Shown piece after piece: positions 27,647-36,270 of a stretch of 64,000 bases of DNA (the first letter of the stretch is position 1; every line of letters starts with the position of its first letter). The notes beneath the pieces are model-generated. The model saw only the letters and a list, made by a program, of their open reading frames with translations, did no database searches and was not told the origin of the DNA. Origin of the DNA: Rhizobiales bacterium SYSU XM002 (GTDB lineage Bacteria > Pseudomonadota > Alphaproteobacteria > Rhizobiales > Beijerinckiaceae); the NCBI GenBank assembly GCA_009846685.1, contig VWVY01000003.1:1-64000 (forward strand), written 5' to 3'. Position numbers and translations under genes: made by a program.

Positions 27647-28546
27647 ATGAAACTGGTTGGAATCGCAGCGTTGCTGCTTGCCTTGCCGGGCCTGGCCTCG
27701 GCGCAGGAACTCACGGGTACGCTCAAGAAGATCAAGGAGACGGGTGTCATCACCCTCGGCCATCGCGAAAGCTCGGTGCCCTTCTCCTACATCGACAACA
27801 ACGCCAAGGTCGTTGGCTATGCGATGGAGATCTGCGGCAAGATCGTCGACGCGGTGAAGACCGACCTCAAGATGGAGAAGCTGGACGTCCGCCTGCTGCC
27901 GGTCACCTCCTCGACGCGTATTCCGCTGATCGCCAACGGCACGATCGATCTCGAATGCGGCTCGACCACCAATAACGCGGAGCGCCAGAAGCAGGTCGCC
28001 TACACCAACACACACTTCCTCACCGCCTCGGCCTTCGTTTCCAAGAAGGCGAAGAACCTGATGAAGATCGAGGATCTCAAGGGCAAGACCGTGGTTTCGA
28101 CCGCCGGCACCACCAACATGAAGCAGTTGGTCGAGGCCAATGCTGCCAAGAACCTCGGCATGACCGTGCTGCCCGCCAAGGATCACGCCGCCGCGTTCCT
28201 GCTCGTCGAACTCGACCGGGCCGATGCCTTCGTGATGGATGATATCCTGCTCGCGAGCCTCGTCGCCTCGTCGAAGGATCCGGCAGCCTACCAGCTCTCC
28301 GCCGAAGCCTTCTCGCTGCCGGAACCCTACGGGATCATGCTCCGCAAGGATGATGCCCCGTTCAAGGCCCTGGCCGACAAGACGACGAGCGCGCTCTACA
28401 AGAGCCCCGAGGGCGCCGCGCTGTTCAAGAAGTGGTTCCAGAGCCCCATCCCGCCGAACGGCATCAATCTTAATGTGCCGATGAACGCGATGCTCAAGAA
28501 GATGCTCGAAAAGCCGACCGACTCGGCCGATCCTGCCGCCTACTGA
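27647..28546 (+). CDS. gltI: Glutamate/aspartate-type ABC transporter substrate-binding protein
   Basis: About 299 residues from the ATG at 27647 (GGGAGA site upstream); a frame from 27632 is less likely. A Sec signal peptide (LLLALPGLASAQ) precedes a periplasmic type II binding fold of the PF00497 family. VITLGHRESSVPFSYID starts the mature domain, and IDLECGSTTNNAERQKQVAYT is typical of the GltI/BztA branch for acidic amino acids and their amides. It is first in the order gltI-J-K-L. A strong hairpin after its stop probably stabilises its mRNA to give the excess of binding protein such systems need. Confidence 0.92.
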   Translation: MKLVGIAALLLALPGLASAQELTGTLKKIKETGVITLGHRESSVPFSYIDNNAKVVGYAMEICGKIVDAVKTDLKMEKLDVRLLPVTSSTRIPLIANGTIDLECGSTTNNAERQKQVAYTNTHFLTASAFVSKKAKNLMKIEDLKGKTVVSTAGTTNMKQLVEANAAKNLGMTVLPAKDHAAAFLLVELDRADAFVMDDILLASLVASSKDPAAYQLSAEAFSLPEPYGIMLRKDDAPFKALADKTTSALYKSPEGAALFKKWFQSPIPPNGINLNVPMNAMLKKMLEKPTDSADPAAY

Positions 28547-28567
28547 GCGCCGCGAGGCAAGCGGCGG

Positions 28568-28598
28568 CAAGGGCACGCGCCTCCCCTGCGTGCCCTTG
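28568..28598 (+). other. Intercistronic hairpin after gltI
   Basis: CAAGGGCACGC (28568-28578) pairs perfectly with GCGTGCCCTTG (28588-28598) around a 9-base loop, with no T-run behind it. Its place between the binding-protein gene and the first permease gene fits a 3'-end mRNA stabiliser or partial attenuator that lowers permease relative to binding-protein expression. Confidence 0.65.
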
Positions 28599-28617
28599 AA
28601 CCCGAGAGAGGTCGGCC

Positions 28618-29349
28618 ATGAATTACAATTGGAACTGGGGCATCTTCTGGGAGATGAACCCGGAGGGCTCCGGCACCTATCTCACCCTGCTGCTGATGGG
28701 CCTGCGCTGGACGCTGGCGACCGCGGCGCTTGCCGCAATCATCGCCCTGACCTTCGGCGCCATCGTCGGCGTCATCCGAACGCTCCCTGCACGCTGGGCC
28801 GTGCTCGCGGGCGACGCCTGGGTCGAATTCTTCCGCAACATCCCGCTGCTGGTGCAACTCTTCCTCTGGTATTTCGTGGTGCCGGAGCTCCTGCCGAAAG
28901 CAGCCGGCCTCTGGCTCAAGACCCTGCCCAATTCCTCGTTCTGGACCGGAGCAATCGGCATTGGCCTCTTCATGTCGTCCCGCGTCGCTGAGCAGGTCAA
29001 GGCCGGCATCCGTTCGTTGCCGCGCGGGCAGGCGATGGCCGGCACGGCGCTGGGGCTGACGACGGCGCAGACCTACCGATACGTCATCCTGCCGATGGCG
29101 TTCCGCATCATCCTGCCGCCGTTGACGTCGGAACTGCTCAATACGGTCAAGAACACCTCCGTGGCGCTGACGATCGGCCTGATGGAACTGACGGCGCGGA
29201 CCCGTGCAATGCAGGAATATTCGTTTCAGGTCTTCGAGGCCTTCACCGCCGCGACGCTGATCTACCTCGCCCTGAACGCGAGCCTCACGTTCCTGATGCG
29301 GCGGCTCGAAAAAGCGGTTGCCGTCCCCGGCTATGTCGCGGGGAAATGA
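28618..29349 (+). CDS. gltJ: Amino acid ABC transporter permease (GltJ-like)
   Basis: A 243-residue inner-membrane permease of the HisM/GlnP family with about five hydrophobic segments. The cytoplasmic EAA loop that contacts the ATPase is LPRGQAMAGTALGLTTAQTY followed by RYVILPMAFR. An extended N-terminus (NYNWNWGIFWEMNPEG) is common in GltJ/BztB-type permeases. Its stop overlaps the start of the second permease by 4 bases, which indicates coupled synthesis of the heterodimer. Confidence 0.92.
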   Translation: MNYNWNWGIFWEMNPEGSGTYLTLLLMGLRWTLATAALAAIIALTFGAIVGVIRTLPARWAVLAGDAWVEFFRNIPLLVQLFLWYFVVPELLPKAAGLWLKTLPNSSFWTGAIGIGLFMSSRVAEQVKAGIRSLPRGQAMAGTALGLTTAQTYRYVILPMAFRIILPPLTSELLNTVKNTSVALTIGLMELTARTRAMQEYSFQVFEAFTAATLIYLALNASLTFLMRRLEKAVAVPGYVAGK

Positions 29350-30041
29350 CCATGCCGCAGTTTGATTTCGACATCATCCTCAAGACGCTCCCCTATCTCC
29401 TCCGGGATGGAATGAGCTTCACGCTGACCTTGACCGCCCTCGCCGCGCTCGGCGGGCTGGTGCTGGGAACACTGCTGGCGCTGATGCGACTCTCGACCGT
29501 GCCCGGCCTCGCCACGTTCGCGACCGCCTATGTCAACCTGATGCGCTCGCTGCCGCTCGTGTTGGTGATCTTTTGGTTCTATTTCCTCGTTCCCTACATC
29601 GGACAGGTCATCCTGCGCACCGAACGTCCGGTGGAGGTTGGCGCTTTCGCCTCCGCGCTGATCACCTTCACGATGTTCGAGGCTGCCTATTTCTCGGAGA
29701 TCATGCGCGCGGGGATCCAGTCCATCCCCAAGGGGCAGCTCTCGGCCGGTTACGCGCTCGGGCTCACCTATCGGCAGGTGATGGGCTACATCGTCGTGCC
29801 GCAGGCACTCCGCAACATGTTGCCCGTCATCCTGACGCAGACAATCGTCCTGTTTCAGGATACCTCGCTCGTCTACGTCATCTCGATTACCGATTTCCTC
29901 GGCGCCGCCTCGAAAGTCGCCCAGCGCGACGGGCGGTTGATCGAAATGTATCTCTTCGCCGCTCTCGTCTACTTCCTGATCTCGTTCATGGCCTCGCTTC
30001 TCGTGAAGCGGCTGCAGGCCCGGACGGCGATCATCCGCTGA
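29346..30041 (+). CDS. gltK: Amino acid ABC transporter permease (GltK-like)
   Basis: A 231-residue second permease subunit of the same HisM/GlnP family. The hydrophobic segments start at residue 15, and the EAA loop is IPKGQLSAGYALGLTYRQVM followed by GYIVVPQALRNMLP. It pairs with GltJ to form the membrane channel of an acidic-amino-acid importer. It begins inside the last codon of gltJ (ATGA) and is followed after 10 bases by the ATPase gene. Confidence 0.92.
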   Translation: MTMPQFDFDIILKTLPYLLRDGMSFTLTLTALAALGGLVLGTLLALMRLSTVPGLATFATAYVNLMRSLPLVLVIFWFYFLVPYIGQVILRTERPVEVGAFASALITFTMFEAAYFSEIMRAGIQSIPKGQLSAGYALGLTYRQVMGYIVVPQALRNMLPVILTQTIVLFQDTSLVYVISITDFLGAASKVAQRDGRLIEMYLFAALVYFLISFMASLLVKRLQARTAIIR

Positions 30042-30051
30042 GGATCCGCTC

Positions 30052-30804
30052 ATGCCGACGACACAACCCGCGATGATCGAACTCGCCGCCGTCTCGAAGT
30101 GGTATACGCCGCAATTCCAGGTGCTCAAGGATTGCACCACCAGCGTCTCCAAGGGGGAGGTCGTCGTCGTCTGCGGCCCCTCCGGCTCGGGCAAGTCGAC
30201 GCTGATCAAATGCGTCAACGCGCTGGAGCCATTTCAGGCCGGCACCATCCGCGTCGATGGCGTCAATCTCTCCGATCCCGGCACAAACCTGCCGAAGCTG
30301 CGCTCGCGGATCGGCATGGTGTTCCAGCATTTCGAGCTGTTCCCGCACCTACGGATCACGGAAAATCTTTGCCTCGCGCAAGAGAAGGTGCTGGGCCGCA
30401 GCCGCGACGAAGCCATGACGAAGGGCATGGCCCTGCTCGAACGGGTCGGCCTCAAGGATCACGCCCTGAAATATCCGGGCCAGCTCTCCGGTGGGCAGCA
30501 GCAGCGCGTCGCCATTGCCCGCGCCCTGGCGATGGACCCGATCGCGATGCTCTTCGACGAACCGACTTCGGCGCTCGACCCGGAAATGATCACTGAGGTG
30601 CTCGATGTCATGGTCGAACTGGCCCGCGAGGGCATGACGATGATGGTCGTGACGCACGAAATGGGCTTTGCCCGCAAGGTCGCCCATCGCGTTATCTTCA
30701 TGGATCACGGCGAGATCATCGAGGATCGTGCCAAGGACGAGTTTTTCAGCTCGCCCCGATCGGACCGGGCGCAGCTGTTCCTTTCGAAAATCCTCTCGCA
30801 TTGA
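30052..30804 (+). CDS. gltL: Amino acid ABC transporter ATP-binding protein (GltL-like)
   Basis: A 250-residue ABC ATPase of the polar amino acid uptake type. Walker A is CGPSGSGKST, the Q-loop is in GMVFQHFELFPHL, the signature is LSGGQQQRVAIARAL, Walker B is IAMLFDEPTSALDP, and the switch histidine is in MVVTHEMGFARKVA. It energises uptake through the GltJK permease. It is the last gene of the four-gene operon and converges with the Agt-like glycosyltransferase gene. Confidence 0.94.
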   Translation: MPTTQPAMIELAAVSKWYTPQFQVLKDCTTSVSKGEVVVVCGPSGSGKSTLIKCVNALEPFQAGTIRVDGVNLSDPGTNLPKLRSRIGMVFQHFELFPHLRITENLCLAQEKVLGRSRDEAMTKGMALLERVGLKDHALKYPGQLSGGQQQRVAIARALAMDPIAMLFDEPTSALDPEMITEVLDVMVELAREGMTMMVVTHEMGFARKVAHRVIFMDHGEIIEDRAKDEFFSSPRSDRAQLFLSKILSH

Positions 30805-30840
30805 GCCGCCTCACCCTCAGAGCACCGGCGCCGCAGGCGA

Positions 30841-31860
30841 TCAGGCCGCCGCCACGTGGCGATGGACGGCACTCCGCATATTCGCGGCGAACTGGGCGAC
30901 AGAAGCTTCCCAGGAATAGCACTCGGCGAAAGCCCGGCAGGCCTGGCGATCCAGCGTCAGCGCTTCGAGCGCCGAGGTCCGCAGGTCTTCGCCAAGACGG
31001 CCGACCGACGGATCGGTGATGATGTCCTTCGGTCCCATCACCGGAAAGGCCGCGACCGGCAGCCCGCTCGCCAGCGCCTCGATGATGACGAGGCCGAAGG
31101 TGTCCGTCCGGCTCGGAAAAACGAACACATCCGCAGAAGCATAGATCTCCGCAAGCGCCGGGCCGGATTTCGGCCCGAGAAAATGCGCCCCGGGATAGGC
31201 CTTGCGCAAGCCGTCGAGTGCCGGTCCCTCACCCACCACGACCTTGGAACCGGGCAGATCAAGACCGAGGAATGCCTCAAGGTTCTTTTCAACGGCAACA
31301 CGGCCGACATTGAGGAAGATCGGCCGCGGCAGGTTGAGCACGCTCTCCTTCCGCAGCCGGAACAGTGCCGTATCGACGCCGCGCGACCATCGCATCAGCG
31401 GACCGAACCCGCGCGCCCCGAGATCGGCGTCGAGGCTCGGCGTCGCGGTCATGATGCCGCAGCCGGCGTTGTGGAACCAGCGCAGCCAGCGATAGGTCAC
31501 AGCCTCCGGCACCGGCAGGCGCGCACGGAGGTATTCAGGGAAGCGAGTGTGATAACTCGTCGTGAATGGGATCGCCCCAGCAAGGCAGAACCGCCGGGCG
31601 GCCAGGCCGATCGGCCCTTCGGTCGCGATATGAACCGCCTCCGGTCGGAACGCCGCGACCCGCGCCGCAATGCCCGGCCCCACGTTGAGTGACAGGCGGA
31701 TCTCGGGATAACCCGGCATCGGCAACGTCCGGAAATCGGCCGGCGTCACGAAATCGAGCACAAGACCAGCATTCCCCGCCCGCCGTTGCAATTCGCCCAG
31801 CGTTCGCACCACACCGTTGACCTGCGGCGCCCAGGCATCGGTTGCGACGAGCACTCTCAT
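30841..31860 (-). CDS. Agt-like GT4 glycosyltransferase (glycolipid synthesis)
   Basis: A 339-residue GT-B fold GT4 enzyme starting RVLVATDAWAPQVNGVVRTL, the form typical of diacylglycerol and phosphatidylinositol glycosyltransferases. FTTSYHTRFPEY, FLNVGRVAVEKNLEAFL and FPSRTDTFGLVIIEALASG are the acceptor and donor blocks; an Asp replaces the first Glu of the usual E-x7-E. It abuts the PlcP-like phosphoesterase gene at 31860. In several alphaproteobacteria, a plcP-agt pair replaces phospholipids with glycolipids under phosphate limitation: PlcP releases diacylglycerol and Agt glycosylates it. That role is inferred from the pairing and the nearby Pho box. Confidence 0.82.
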   Translation of the reverse strand: MRVLVATDAWAPQVNGVVRTLGELQRRAGNAGLVLDFVTPADFRTLPMPGYPEIRLSLNVGPGIAARVAAFRPEAVHIATEGPIGLAARRFCLAGAIPFTTSYHTRFPEYLRARLPVPEAVTYRWLRWFHNAGCGIMTATPSLDADLGARGFGPLMRWSRGVDTALFRLRKESVLNLPRPIFLNVGRVAVEKNLEAFLGLDLPGSKVVVGEGPALDGLRKAYPGAHFLGPKSGPALAEIYASADVFVFPSRTDTFGLVIIEALASGLPVAAFPVMGPKDIITDPSVGRLGEDLRTSALEALTLDRQACRAFAECYSWEASVAQFAANMRSAVHRHVAAA

Positions 31861-32660
31861 CAGCTTGCCAGCGCAAGAGGAGGACGGTTGTCGGTATTCT
31901 TGCTCTCCGCCGCCACGATGTCGGCATAGCGCAGGATTTCCATCCGGCCGTCCACATGTTCGATCAGCGCGGTGCAGCTCTCCACCCAGTCTCCGGTGTT
32001 GAGATAGCGGATGCCGTCAAGATCCCGCTCCGCCGCGTGGTGGATATGGCCGCAGATCACGCCATCCGTTCCCGAGCGACGGGCTTCATCTGCAAGGCAG
32101 GCCTCGAACGAGCCGATGAAGTTCACCGCCGTCTTCACCCGGTTTTTCGCCCAGGCCGAAAGCGACCAATAAGGCAGGCCGAGCTTGCGCCGGACGTAGG
32201 AAACGCCCTGCCCGACGCGCAGGGCCGTCTCGTAGGCCCAATCACCGAGGAGCGCGAGCCAGCGCGCATGCACGACGACCACGTCAAAGATATCACCGTG
32301 GATGACGAGGTACTTCCGCCCGTCCGGCGCTTCGTGAACCACCCGGTCGAGGATCTCGATCCCGCCGAAGGTCATGCCCGCGTAATCGCGCAGGAATTCG
32401 TCGTGGTTGCCGGGCACGTAGATGATGCGTGCGCCCTTGCGCACCTTCCGCAGGAGCTTCTGCACCACATCGTTGTGCGCTTGCGGCCAGTACCATCCCT
32501 TCCGGAGACGCCAGCCATCGACAATATCGCCAACGAGATAGATCGTCTCGGCATCGTATCGCCGCAGGAAATCCAGCAACATATCCGCCTGGCATCCGCT
32601 GGTCCCGAGATGAAGATCGGACAGGAAGACGGTCCGGATGGGAGTGCTTTCCACCTGCAA
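31860..32660 (-). CDS. plcP: PlcP-like metallophosphoesterase (phospholipase C of lipid remodelling)
   Basis: About 266 residues of calcineurin-like phosphoesterase: VFLSDLHLGTSGCQADML (first metal ligands D-x-H), YLVGDIVDGW, VPGNHDEFLR (GNHDE), VIHGDIFD and VICGHIHHAAE (GHxH). Such proteins are often labelled UDP-2,3-diacylglucosamine hydrolase, but the pairing with an Agt-like glycosyltransferase and a PmtA-like gene fits PlcP, which cleaves phosphatidylcholine or phosphatidylethanolamine to diacylglycerol when phosphate is scarce. The start is uncertain: a TTG at 32660 with AAGGAG six bases upstream gives normal family length. A GTG at 32654 and an ATG at 32768 are alternatives, but the latter would run into the Pho box. 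Confidence 0.8.
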   Translation of the reverse strand: MQVESTPIRTVFLSDLHLGTSGCQADMLLDFLRRYDAETIYLVGDIVDGWRLRKGWYWPQAHNDVVQKLLRKVRKGARIIYVPGNHDEFLRDYAGMTFGGIEILDRVVHEAPDGRKYLVIHGDIFDVVVVHARWLALLGDWAYETALRVGQGVSYVRRKLGLPYWSLSAWAKNRVKTAVNFIGSFEACLADEARRSGTDGVICGHIHHAAERDLDGIRYLNTGDWVESCTALIEHVDGRMEILRYADIVAAESKNTDNRPPLALAS

Positions 32661-32761
32661 GGCTTGCTCCTTCTTCAAGGATTCCTGAGGCCTGAAAGCC
32701 AGAGTCGTGTTGCAGGCGTGTGACAATGCGTCCCTTTGGCACCTCTTCGGCAGACAGCAGA

Positions 32762-32779
32762 CCGTCATTTCCCTGTCAT
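32762..32779 (+). promoter_or_regulatory. Pho box (PhoB operator) upstream of pmtA and plcP
   Basis: CCGTCAT (32762-32768), TTCC, CTGTCAT (32773-32779): two 7-mers with a 4-base spacer, matching the CTGTCAT-N4-CTGTCAT PhoB consensus at 13 of 14 positions. It lies 45 bases before pmtA on its coding strand and about 100 bases before the divergent plcP. A weaker copy on the other strand (TTGTCAC, four bases, CTGCAAC at about 32708-32725) could serve plcP. Confidence 0.75.
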
Positions 32780-32824
32780 CAAGCCGTTGCAACGCTTCCG
32801 CCGCGCGATAGGAGGAGGCCCCAC

Positions 32825-33505
32825 ATGACCGATATCGACCACACCGCGATGACGCGCGCCTACGCGAAATGGGCACCGGTCTACGACGCGCTCTGCGGTC
32901 CGTTCTTCCGTTCCGGGCGCCAAGCGGCTGCCGCGCTCGCCCGTTCCCTCGGTCGAGACATTCTCGAAATCGGCGTGGGAACCGGCCTCTCCTTCGCCGA
33001 TTATCGATCTGACAACCGCATCACCGGCATCGACGCCTCGCCCGAAATGATCGCCAAGGCGACCTCCCGACTACGGACCGGCAATCATCCGCAGGTCGAG
33101 GATCTCGAAGTCATGGATGCGCACGAACTTTCCTTTCCTGAGGCGTCGTTCGACGTCATTGTCGCACAGTTCGTCATCACGCTCGTACAGAACCCGGAGC
33201 GCGTTCTCGATGAGGCATTCCGTGTCCTGCGTCCCGGCGGCTCAATCGTGCTTGTGAACCATTTCTATTCGGAAGCGGGGCCGCTTGCCGCAGTCGAGCG
33301 GGGTGCGGGCCAGGCTGCCCGCCGGCTCGGCCTTCGACCGGATTTTCCATTCGCGCGCATCGAGACCTGGTGCCGCCTCAATGGCGCCGTCCAGGTTGTA
33401 AAGCGGGAGAAGCTGGCTCCCTTTGGCTGGTTCACGCTCGTCCATCTGCGACGGACGGACATCGACACGGGCGGGGCGTGGACCGCCCGCACATACCCAG
33501 CCTGA
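32825..33505 (+). CDS. pmtA: Phospholipid N-methyltransferase (PmtA-like)
   Basis: 226 residues from the ATG at 32825, behind a strong GGAGGAGG site; the frame is open upstream to 32720. It is a class I SAM methyltransferase with Y-x-W-A-P-V-Y-D near the N-terminus, ILEIGVGTGLSF as motif I and NHFYSE after the post-I strands, closest in layout to alphaproteobacterial PmtA, which turns phosphatidylethanolamine into phosphatidylcholine. The enzyme would act at the inner membrane surface. It is divergent from plcP-agt and shares their Pho-box region. A ubiquinone-type methyltransferase is the main alternative. Confidence 0.8.
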   Translation: MTDIDHTAMTRAYAKWAPVYDALCGPFFRSGRQAAAALARSLGRDILEIGVGTGLSFADYRSDNRITGIDASPEMIAKATSRLRTGNHPQVEDLEVMDAHELSFPEASFDVIVAQFVITLVQNPERVLDEAFRVLRPGGSIVLVNHFYSEAGPLAAVERGAGQAARRLGLRPDFPFARIETWCRLNGAVQVVKREKLAPFGWFTLVHLRRTDIDTGGAWTARTYPA

Positions 33506-33545
33506 TGCCCCTTCCCCGGCCTGGATTCTGCTGTAAGATCAGGTG

Positions 33546-34886
33546 ATGTCGCACCGGCTGCTGATGGCTTCGCTCCTCCTTGTTCTGACTGTCGTCACGG
33601 GAGCGTTGGCGAAGGAAGTCCGCATTTCCGATCGCGTGTTTCTGGTGCGGGATAGGTCCGGAGCGCCGCTTGAATTCCAGATGATCGTCAACGCAGGCTG
33701 TGCCGATGAAGGCGAAGGCCAATGCCGCGGCCTTGCCCATTATCTCGAACATCTCGTCCTTGTCGGCCGCAATCCCGAGCACACCAGCAGCGCGTTCCGG
33801 TTCTTCCCGGACGCCACGACCAACGGCTGGACCAGCCAGATTGCAACCGTCTACTGGCATCGCATGCCGCAACGCGAGGAAGGACCGCGCGCCGACCTTG
33901 AAAAAATCTTCAATTTCTACGCGGCCCGGCTCCGGACTTTCTCGATCCCCGAAGATGAGGCCGCGCGCGAGCGCAACGTCGTGCTGCAGGAGCATGACTG
34001 GCGGCTCGGTTCCGATGCAACGATCCGCTTTTTCCGCAAGCTCGATCGGGCATTGATGCCGGACCATCCGCTCGGACAGTGGACGATCGGCACACGCGAT
34101 ACCATCAAGGCCCTGACACTGGAGGAGGCCCGCACCTTCCACCGACGCTGGTACAAGCGTTCGAATGTATGGTTCGTGGTGACCGGCGATGTCGAGCCTG
34201 CCCTCCTGAAAGAAATCAGCGAACGGGCGCTAAAGGATGCCGACCCTGGCGCCGTTCCGCCCCGTCCTTCCCTCGTCCCGCCACCGGTGACACCGCGTCG
34301 CGAGCTTCTGCTCGAATATGATCCACAGGCAAAGCGCCGCCTCGCAGCTTACGAGAAGCTCGTGCGCATCGAGGAAAAGGATAAGCTTGTCACCCTCGCG
34401 CAGGTGGGCGTTCTCGCCCAACTGCTCGCAAGCCAGCTGCCGGGATCCCTGAACGAGGCCGTCGCAGAGCAGGCGAAGCTCACGATCACGAAACCGGTAA
34501 TCGCGTTGCGCCGCATTGCTCCGGAGACCTACAAGCTCACACTCGCCGCCGATGTCCTGGAAGCCACCGACCCCGATGGCAGGAAGCTCCTCGCCGCGCT
34601 GGGCGCCTACGTCCAAAACCTGACCGCCGCGCAGTTCTCCGATCAGAGCGTGGAACGCATCCGCAAGCGTCTGCTCAACGAGCGGAAAACCGCAGACAAT
34701 ATACCTGAACAAGTATTCCGGCGCTTGCTAAACTGGCTATCGCAGGGGCACGCCCCTGAAGATATCGACCGCCTTCCCGCGCGGATTGCCGCCGTTCAGA
34801 CGAGCGATCTTGTGCCCTTGCTGTCGGCTCTGGCCGGGCCAGGCACCGTCGTGGAAGGCATTCTCGCACCGAAGACCGGAGAATAG
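33546..34886 (+). CDS. Periplasmic M16B-family zinc protease, catalytic subunit
   Basis: About 446 residues with an N-terminal signal peptide (LLLVLTVVTGALAK). The inverted zinc motif H-x2-E-H is in LAHYLEHLVL (about H65, E68, H69), and the third zinc ligand glutamate lies in the EDEAARERNVVLQEH stretch about 77 residues later, so this chain should be catalytic. A GTG directly before the ATG is an alternative start. It is followed after two bases by a second M16 chain that lacks the motif, the usual arrangement of bacterial two-subunit M16B peptidases. The substrate is unknown. Confidence 0.9.
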   Translation: MSHRLLMASLLLVLTVVTGALAKEVRISDRVFLVRDRSGAPLEFQMIVNAGCADEGEGQCRGLAHYLEHLVLVGRNPEHTSSAFRFFPDATTNGWTSQIATVYWHRMPQREEGPRADLEKIFNFYAARLRTFSIPEDEAARERNVVLQEHDWRLGSDATIRFFRKLDRALMPDHPLGQWTIGTRDTIKALTLEEARTFHRRWYKRSNVWFVVTGDVEPALLKEISERALKDADPGAVPPRPSLVPPPVTPRRELLLEYDPQAKRRLAAYEKLVRIEEKDKLVTLAQVGVLAQLLASQLPGSLNEAVAEQAKLTITKPVIALRRIAPETYKLTLAADVLEATDPDGRKLLAALGAYVQNLTAAQFSDQSVERIRKRLLNERKTADNIPEQVFRRLLNWLSQGHAPEDIDRLPARIAAVQTSDLVPLLSALAGPGTVVEGILAPKTGE

Positions 34887-34888
34887 AG

Positions 34889-36259
34889 ATGGCCCGAGCT
34901 TGTGCAGCCCGCCTTGCAATGGGCCTGACTGCCGCCTGCCTTGCCATCGCCATGCATGAGCCAACCGCTTTCGCCCAGATCAAGGCGAGAGATCATGTGA
35001 CACCTGGCGGCATTCCCTTTCGCCATGCCTTGATGCCGCGCGCCCAGACGCAGACAATCCAGTTCGGCTGGCATGACGGCTATTCCTTCTCGCAGAAAGA
35101 AGGCCATGCCGCCGGGAGCTGGGGCGCCGGAATGATCATGCAGGGGCCCGCGGGCAGTTCGCGCGGGGAATTCGAAGAGGACGCAAAGGACGCGCAGGCA
35201 CGCATGTTCCTGCAATCCAATTTCCGCAACACATTCGGTTCACTCGGCGCCCCGCCCGACAAGATCGACGATGCCATCGCGCTGTTCAGCCGGACGCTTG
35301 CAAATCCCGCGCTTGATCCCGAGCGGCTGAAGGAACGCATCGCCAACCGCAAGACCGAGATCCGGCAGGCTCGGGTAAAAGCAGAGACGCTCGCCGGGGA
35401 TATCGGCGCTTATCTCTTCCTCGCCCCTGGTCCGGCCCGGCAATGGCGGCTCGGCGACGATGCCATTCTCGATGCCGTCACCATCCCGCGCATTGAGGCT
35501 TGGCGCAAGGCCGTGCTGACGCGCGAGGGGCTCAAGGTCGCAGCCGCAGGTCCAGAGCCCGTGGAGAAGGTCGCGGCACAAATCGACAAGCTTCTGGGTC
35601 ACCTACCCGGGAAGGGCACGGAAGCACGCAGCAACGACATCCCTATCCAGCATTCCGCCAAATCGGTCGCGCTGGCAGCCCCCGTGCCGCAGACCTACCT
35701 GCTGATCGGCGGCTGGAGCGCCTTCTCGCGCAACGAGGACCCGATAACCGCCGATATGCTGGCAAAAATCCTGCGCGAGCGACTGTTCAAGGCTGTCCGC
35801 GAGAAATTGGGGGCCGCCTATGGCGCGACCGTCCGGTTGGGTACAGTTGGCCCGGATATGCTGTTCTTTTCCGTCAGCGCAGCGGTCGAGCACGAGAAAG
35901 CGGCCGACGCCCTCGCCGCGATCCGCGTAGAGCTGGCACGCTTTCTTGCTGAAGGCATTACAGAGGCCGAACTCAATCCGCAGAAGGACAAGCTCATCTC
36001 CGATACGCGCCAGAGCATGCGCCGCGCGCCCTACGTCGCGCGGCTCCTGCGCAATGCCATGCTCGAGAACCTGCCCGCCGATCATGTCGAGACGACCGAG
36101 AAGCGCATCGCCGCGATCACGCTCGATCACGCGAACGCGGCAATCCGGGAAAAACTCGGTGGTAAACCGCTCGCGACGATCATCGTCGCCCCCGCTGTCG
36201 AGGGCTTCGGTGTCGATTGCGTGGTGAAGACAGCGGCTGAAGCCGAAACCTGCCGATAG
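34889..36259 (+). CDS. M16-family peptidase, non-catalytic partner subunit
   Basis: 456 residues with a signal peptide (LTAACLAIAMHEPTAFAQ). It aligns in layout with M16 peptidases (PGGIPFRHALMPRAQTQT at the start of the domain; REKLGAAYGATVRLG in the C-terminal half), but the H-x2-E-H zinc motif is absent where it should be (the region reads SQKEGHAAGSWGAGM). It therefore probably provides the second half of the clamshell, including the R-Y-like substrate-binding segment, for the catalytic chain encoded two bases upstream. Confidence 0.88.
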   Translation: MARACAARLAMGLTAACLAIAMHEPTAFAQIKARDHVTPGGIPFRHALMPRAQTQTIQFGWHDGYSFSQKEGHAAGSWGAGMIMQGPAGSSRGEFEEDAKDAQARMFLQSNFRNTFGSLGAPPDKIDDAIALFSRTLANPALDPERLKERIANRKTEIRQARVKAETLAGDIGAYLFLAPGPARQWRLGDDAILDAVTIPRIEAWRKAVLTREGLKVAAAGPEPVEKVAAQIDKLLGHLPGKGTEARSNDIPIQHSAKSVALAAPVPQTYLLIGGWSAFSRNEDPITADMLAKILRERLFKAVREKLGAAYGATVRLGTVGPDMLFFSVSAAVEHEKAADALAAIRVELARFLAEGITEAELNPQKDKLISDTRQSMRRAPYVARLLRNAMLENLPADHVETTEKRIAAITLDHANAAIREKLGGKPLATIIVAPAVEGFGVDCVVKTAAEAETCR

Positions 36260-36270
36260 GCAAACCGGGT

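Noticed and set aside
27443-28576. A 377-codon minus-strand open frame over gltI
   Set aside because: It is antisense to a clear GltI gene with signal peptide and family motifs. The translation is His/Gly/Arg-rich and matches no fold I recognise; high-GC codon bias explains its length.
31860-32660. LpxH-type UDP-2,3-diacylglucosamine hydrolase for the metallophosphoesterase
   Set aside because: The motif set fits, but lack of lipid A genes nearby, the adjacent Agt-like glycosyltransferase and the Pho box favour PlcP. I keep it only as an alternative.
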